From Paenarthrobacter sp. GOM3 (GTDB lineage Bacteria > Actinomycetota > Actinomycetes > Actinomycetales > Micrococcaceae), in assembly GCF_018215265.2 (NCBI RefSeq), contig NZ_CP136562.1:2356001-2420000 (forward strand): a stretch of 64,000 nt of DNA. The letters run 5' to 3'. The position numbers and the translations under genes were made by a program. The first letter of the stretch is position 1. Each line of letters starts with the position of its first letter. The notes under the pieces were generated by a model. That model saw only the letters and a list, made by a program, of their open reading frames with translations, had not been told where the DNA came from and ran no database searches. Shown one piece after another: positions 63,625 to 64,000 of this stretch.

Positions 63625-64000
63625 TTACGTTCTTCACGCTTGTGATGGGTGTTGGCGTCGGCGCGGTGCGCGTCATCCCAGTTGCTGTACGCCGAGACGA
63701 TGTCGGCTACCAAACGGTGCCTGACGACGTCGGCGGCTTCAAGGATTGAGAAATTGACGTCGTCGATGCCCTTAAGGATTTCCCTGACAATCCGGAGGCC
63801 GGAGGTGGCACCGAACGGCAGGTCGATCTGCGTGACGTCTCCGGTGACCACCATCTTGGAGCCGAAACCGAGGCGGGTCAGGAACATCTTCATCTGTTCC
63901 GGCGTGGTGTTCTGCGCTTCGTCAAGAATGATGAAGGCGTCGTTCAACGTGCGGCCACGCATGTAAGCCAAGGGGGCCACCTCAATGGTCCCGGCAGCCA
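63621..64000 (-). CDS. phoH: PhoH-like ATPase, 3' part
   Basis: The frame runs in from the right edge, so about 126 C-terminal residues are seen. [22 protein letters not shown] is the Walker B/DEAQN motif and [12 protein letters not shown] the sensor. The Walker A motif lies outside the window. PhoH/PhoL next to ybeY is linked to RNA handling and ribosome maturation. The charged tail HHKREERK ends it. Confidence 0.92.
   Translation of the reverse strand, partial: AAGTIEVAPLAYMRGRTLNDAFIILDEAQNTTPEQMKMFLTRLGFGSKMVVTGDVTQIDLPFGATSGLRIVREILKGIDDVNFSILEAADVVRHRLVADIVSAYSNWDDAHRADANTHHKREERK

Overview
The window is high-GC chromosomal DNA of an actinobacterium. The gene content points to Micrococcaceae, Arthrobacter/Paenarthrobacter type. 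The main clues are a complete Pup-proteasome locus, a natural pafB-pafC fusion, rbpA, a bcc:aa3 respiratory supercomplex split over two gene blocks, GTG/TTG starts, and many leaderless promoters with a -10 box 6-7 nt before the start codon. Almost everything is core genome. I see no rRNA, tRNA, CRISPR array, insertion sequence, prophage or integrated element.

Layout. Positions 1-11005 hold the pupylation/proteasome block: trmI (3' part), mpa/arc, dop, pup, prcB, prcA, pafA, two FKBP-type prolyl isomerases, and the fused DNA-damage regulator pafBC. Next come tatA, tatC and the Ski2-like helicase helY. An amidohydrolase follows, then a 400-base non-coding region with promoter elements and a long-range RNA stem, then a polyprenol-phosphate mannosyltransferase. 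Around 18.4-26 kb are rbpA (with a SigH/SigR-type promoter), an SPFH-NfeD pair, an RlmA-type methyltransferase, an S9 peptidase and def. From 24.8 to 27.8 kb there is an overlapping three-gene operon (type III polyketide synthase, methyltransferase, flavin monooxygenase) resembling phenolic-lipid operons, with a UvrA-like ABC ATPase divergent from it. The 30-36 kb stretch is regulator-rich: a broken flavin monooxygenase beside a MarR gene, an ECF sigma factor carrying its own zinc anti-sigma-like tail, Lrp-type regulators and two VOC proteins.

The respiratory region (36-46 kb) has ctaE-qcrC-qcrA-qcrB on the plus strand and ctaC-ctaD-ctaF on the minus strand. Between them sit a DasR-like GntR/UTRA regulator and ptsH, sharing an intergenic region with a dre-like palindrome. 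erpA follows, preceded by a long AT-rich inverted repeat. The rest holds an M20 dipeptidase, a DUF3043 protein, pyrD, a flavoprotein plus two alpha/beta-hydrolases, and uppS-recO. leuA comes next with a leader peptide of three consecutive Leu codons and alternative RNA pairings, then an M13 peptidase, an LCP protein, and the era - CBS/CorC - ybeY - phoH series running off the end.

The system-level content is protein degradation and its DNA-damage regulator, aerobic respiration, envelope lipid and cell-wall building, and translation/RNA maturation. The least explained elements are regulatory or RNA structures rather than a new enzyme system: the 17.2-17.6 kb non-coding region, the repeat upstream of erpA, the leuA leader, the rbpA promoter and the DasR-type operator.
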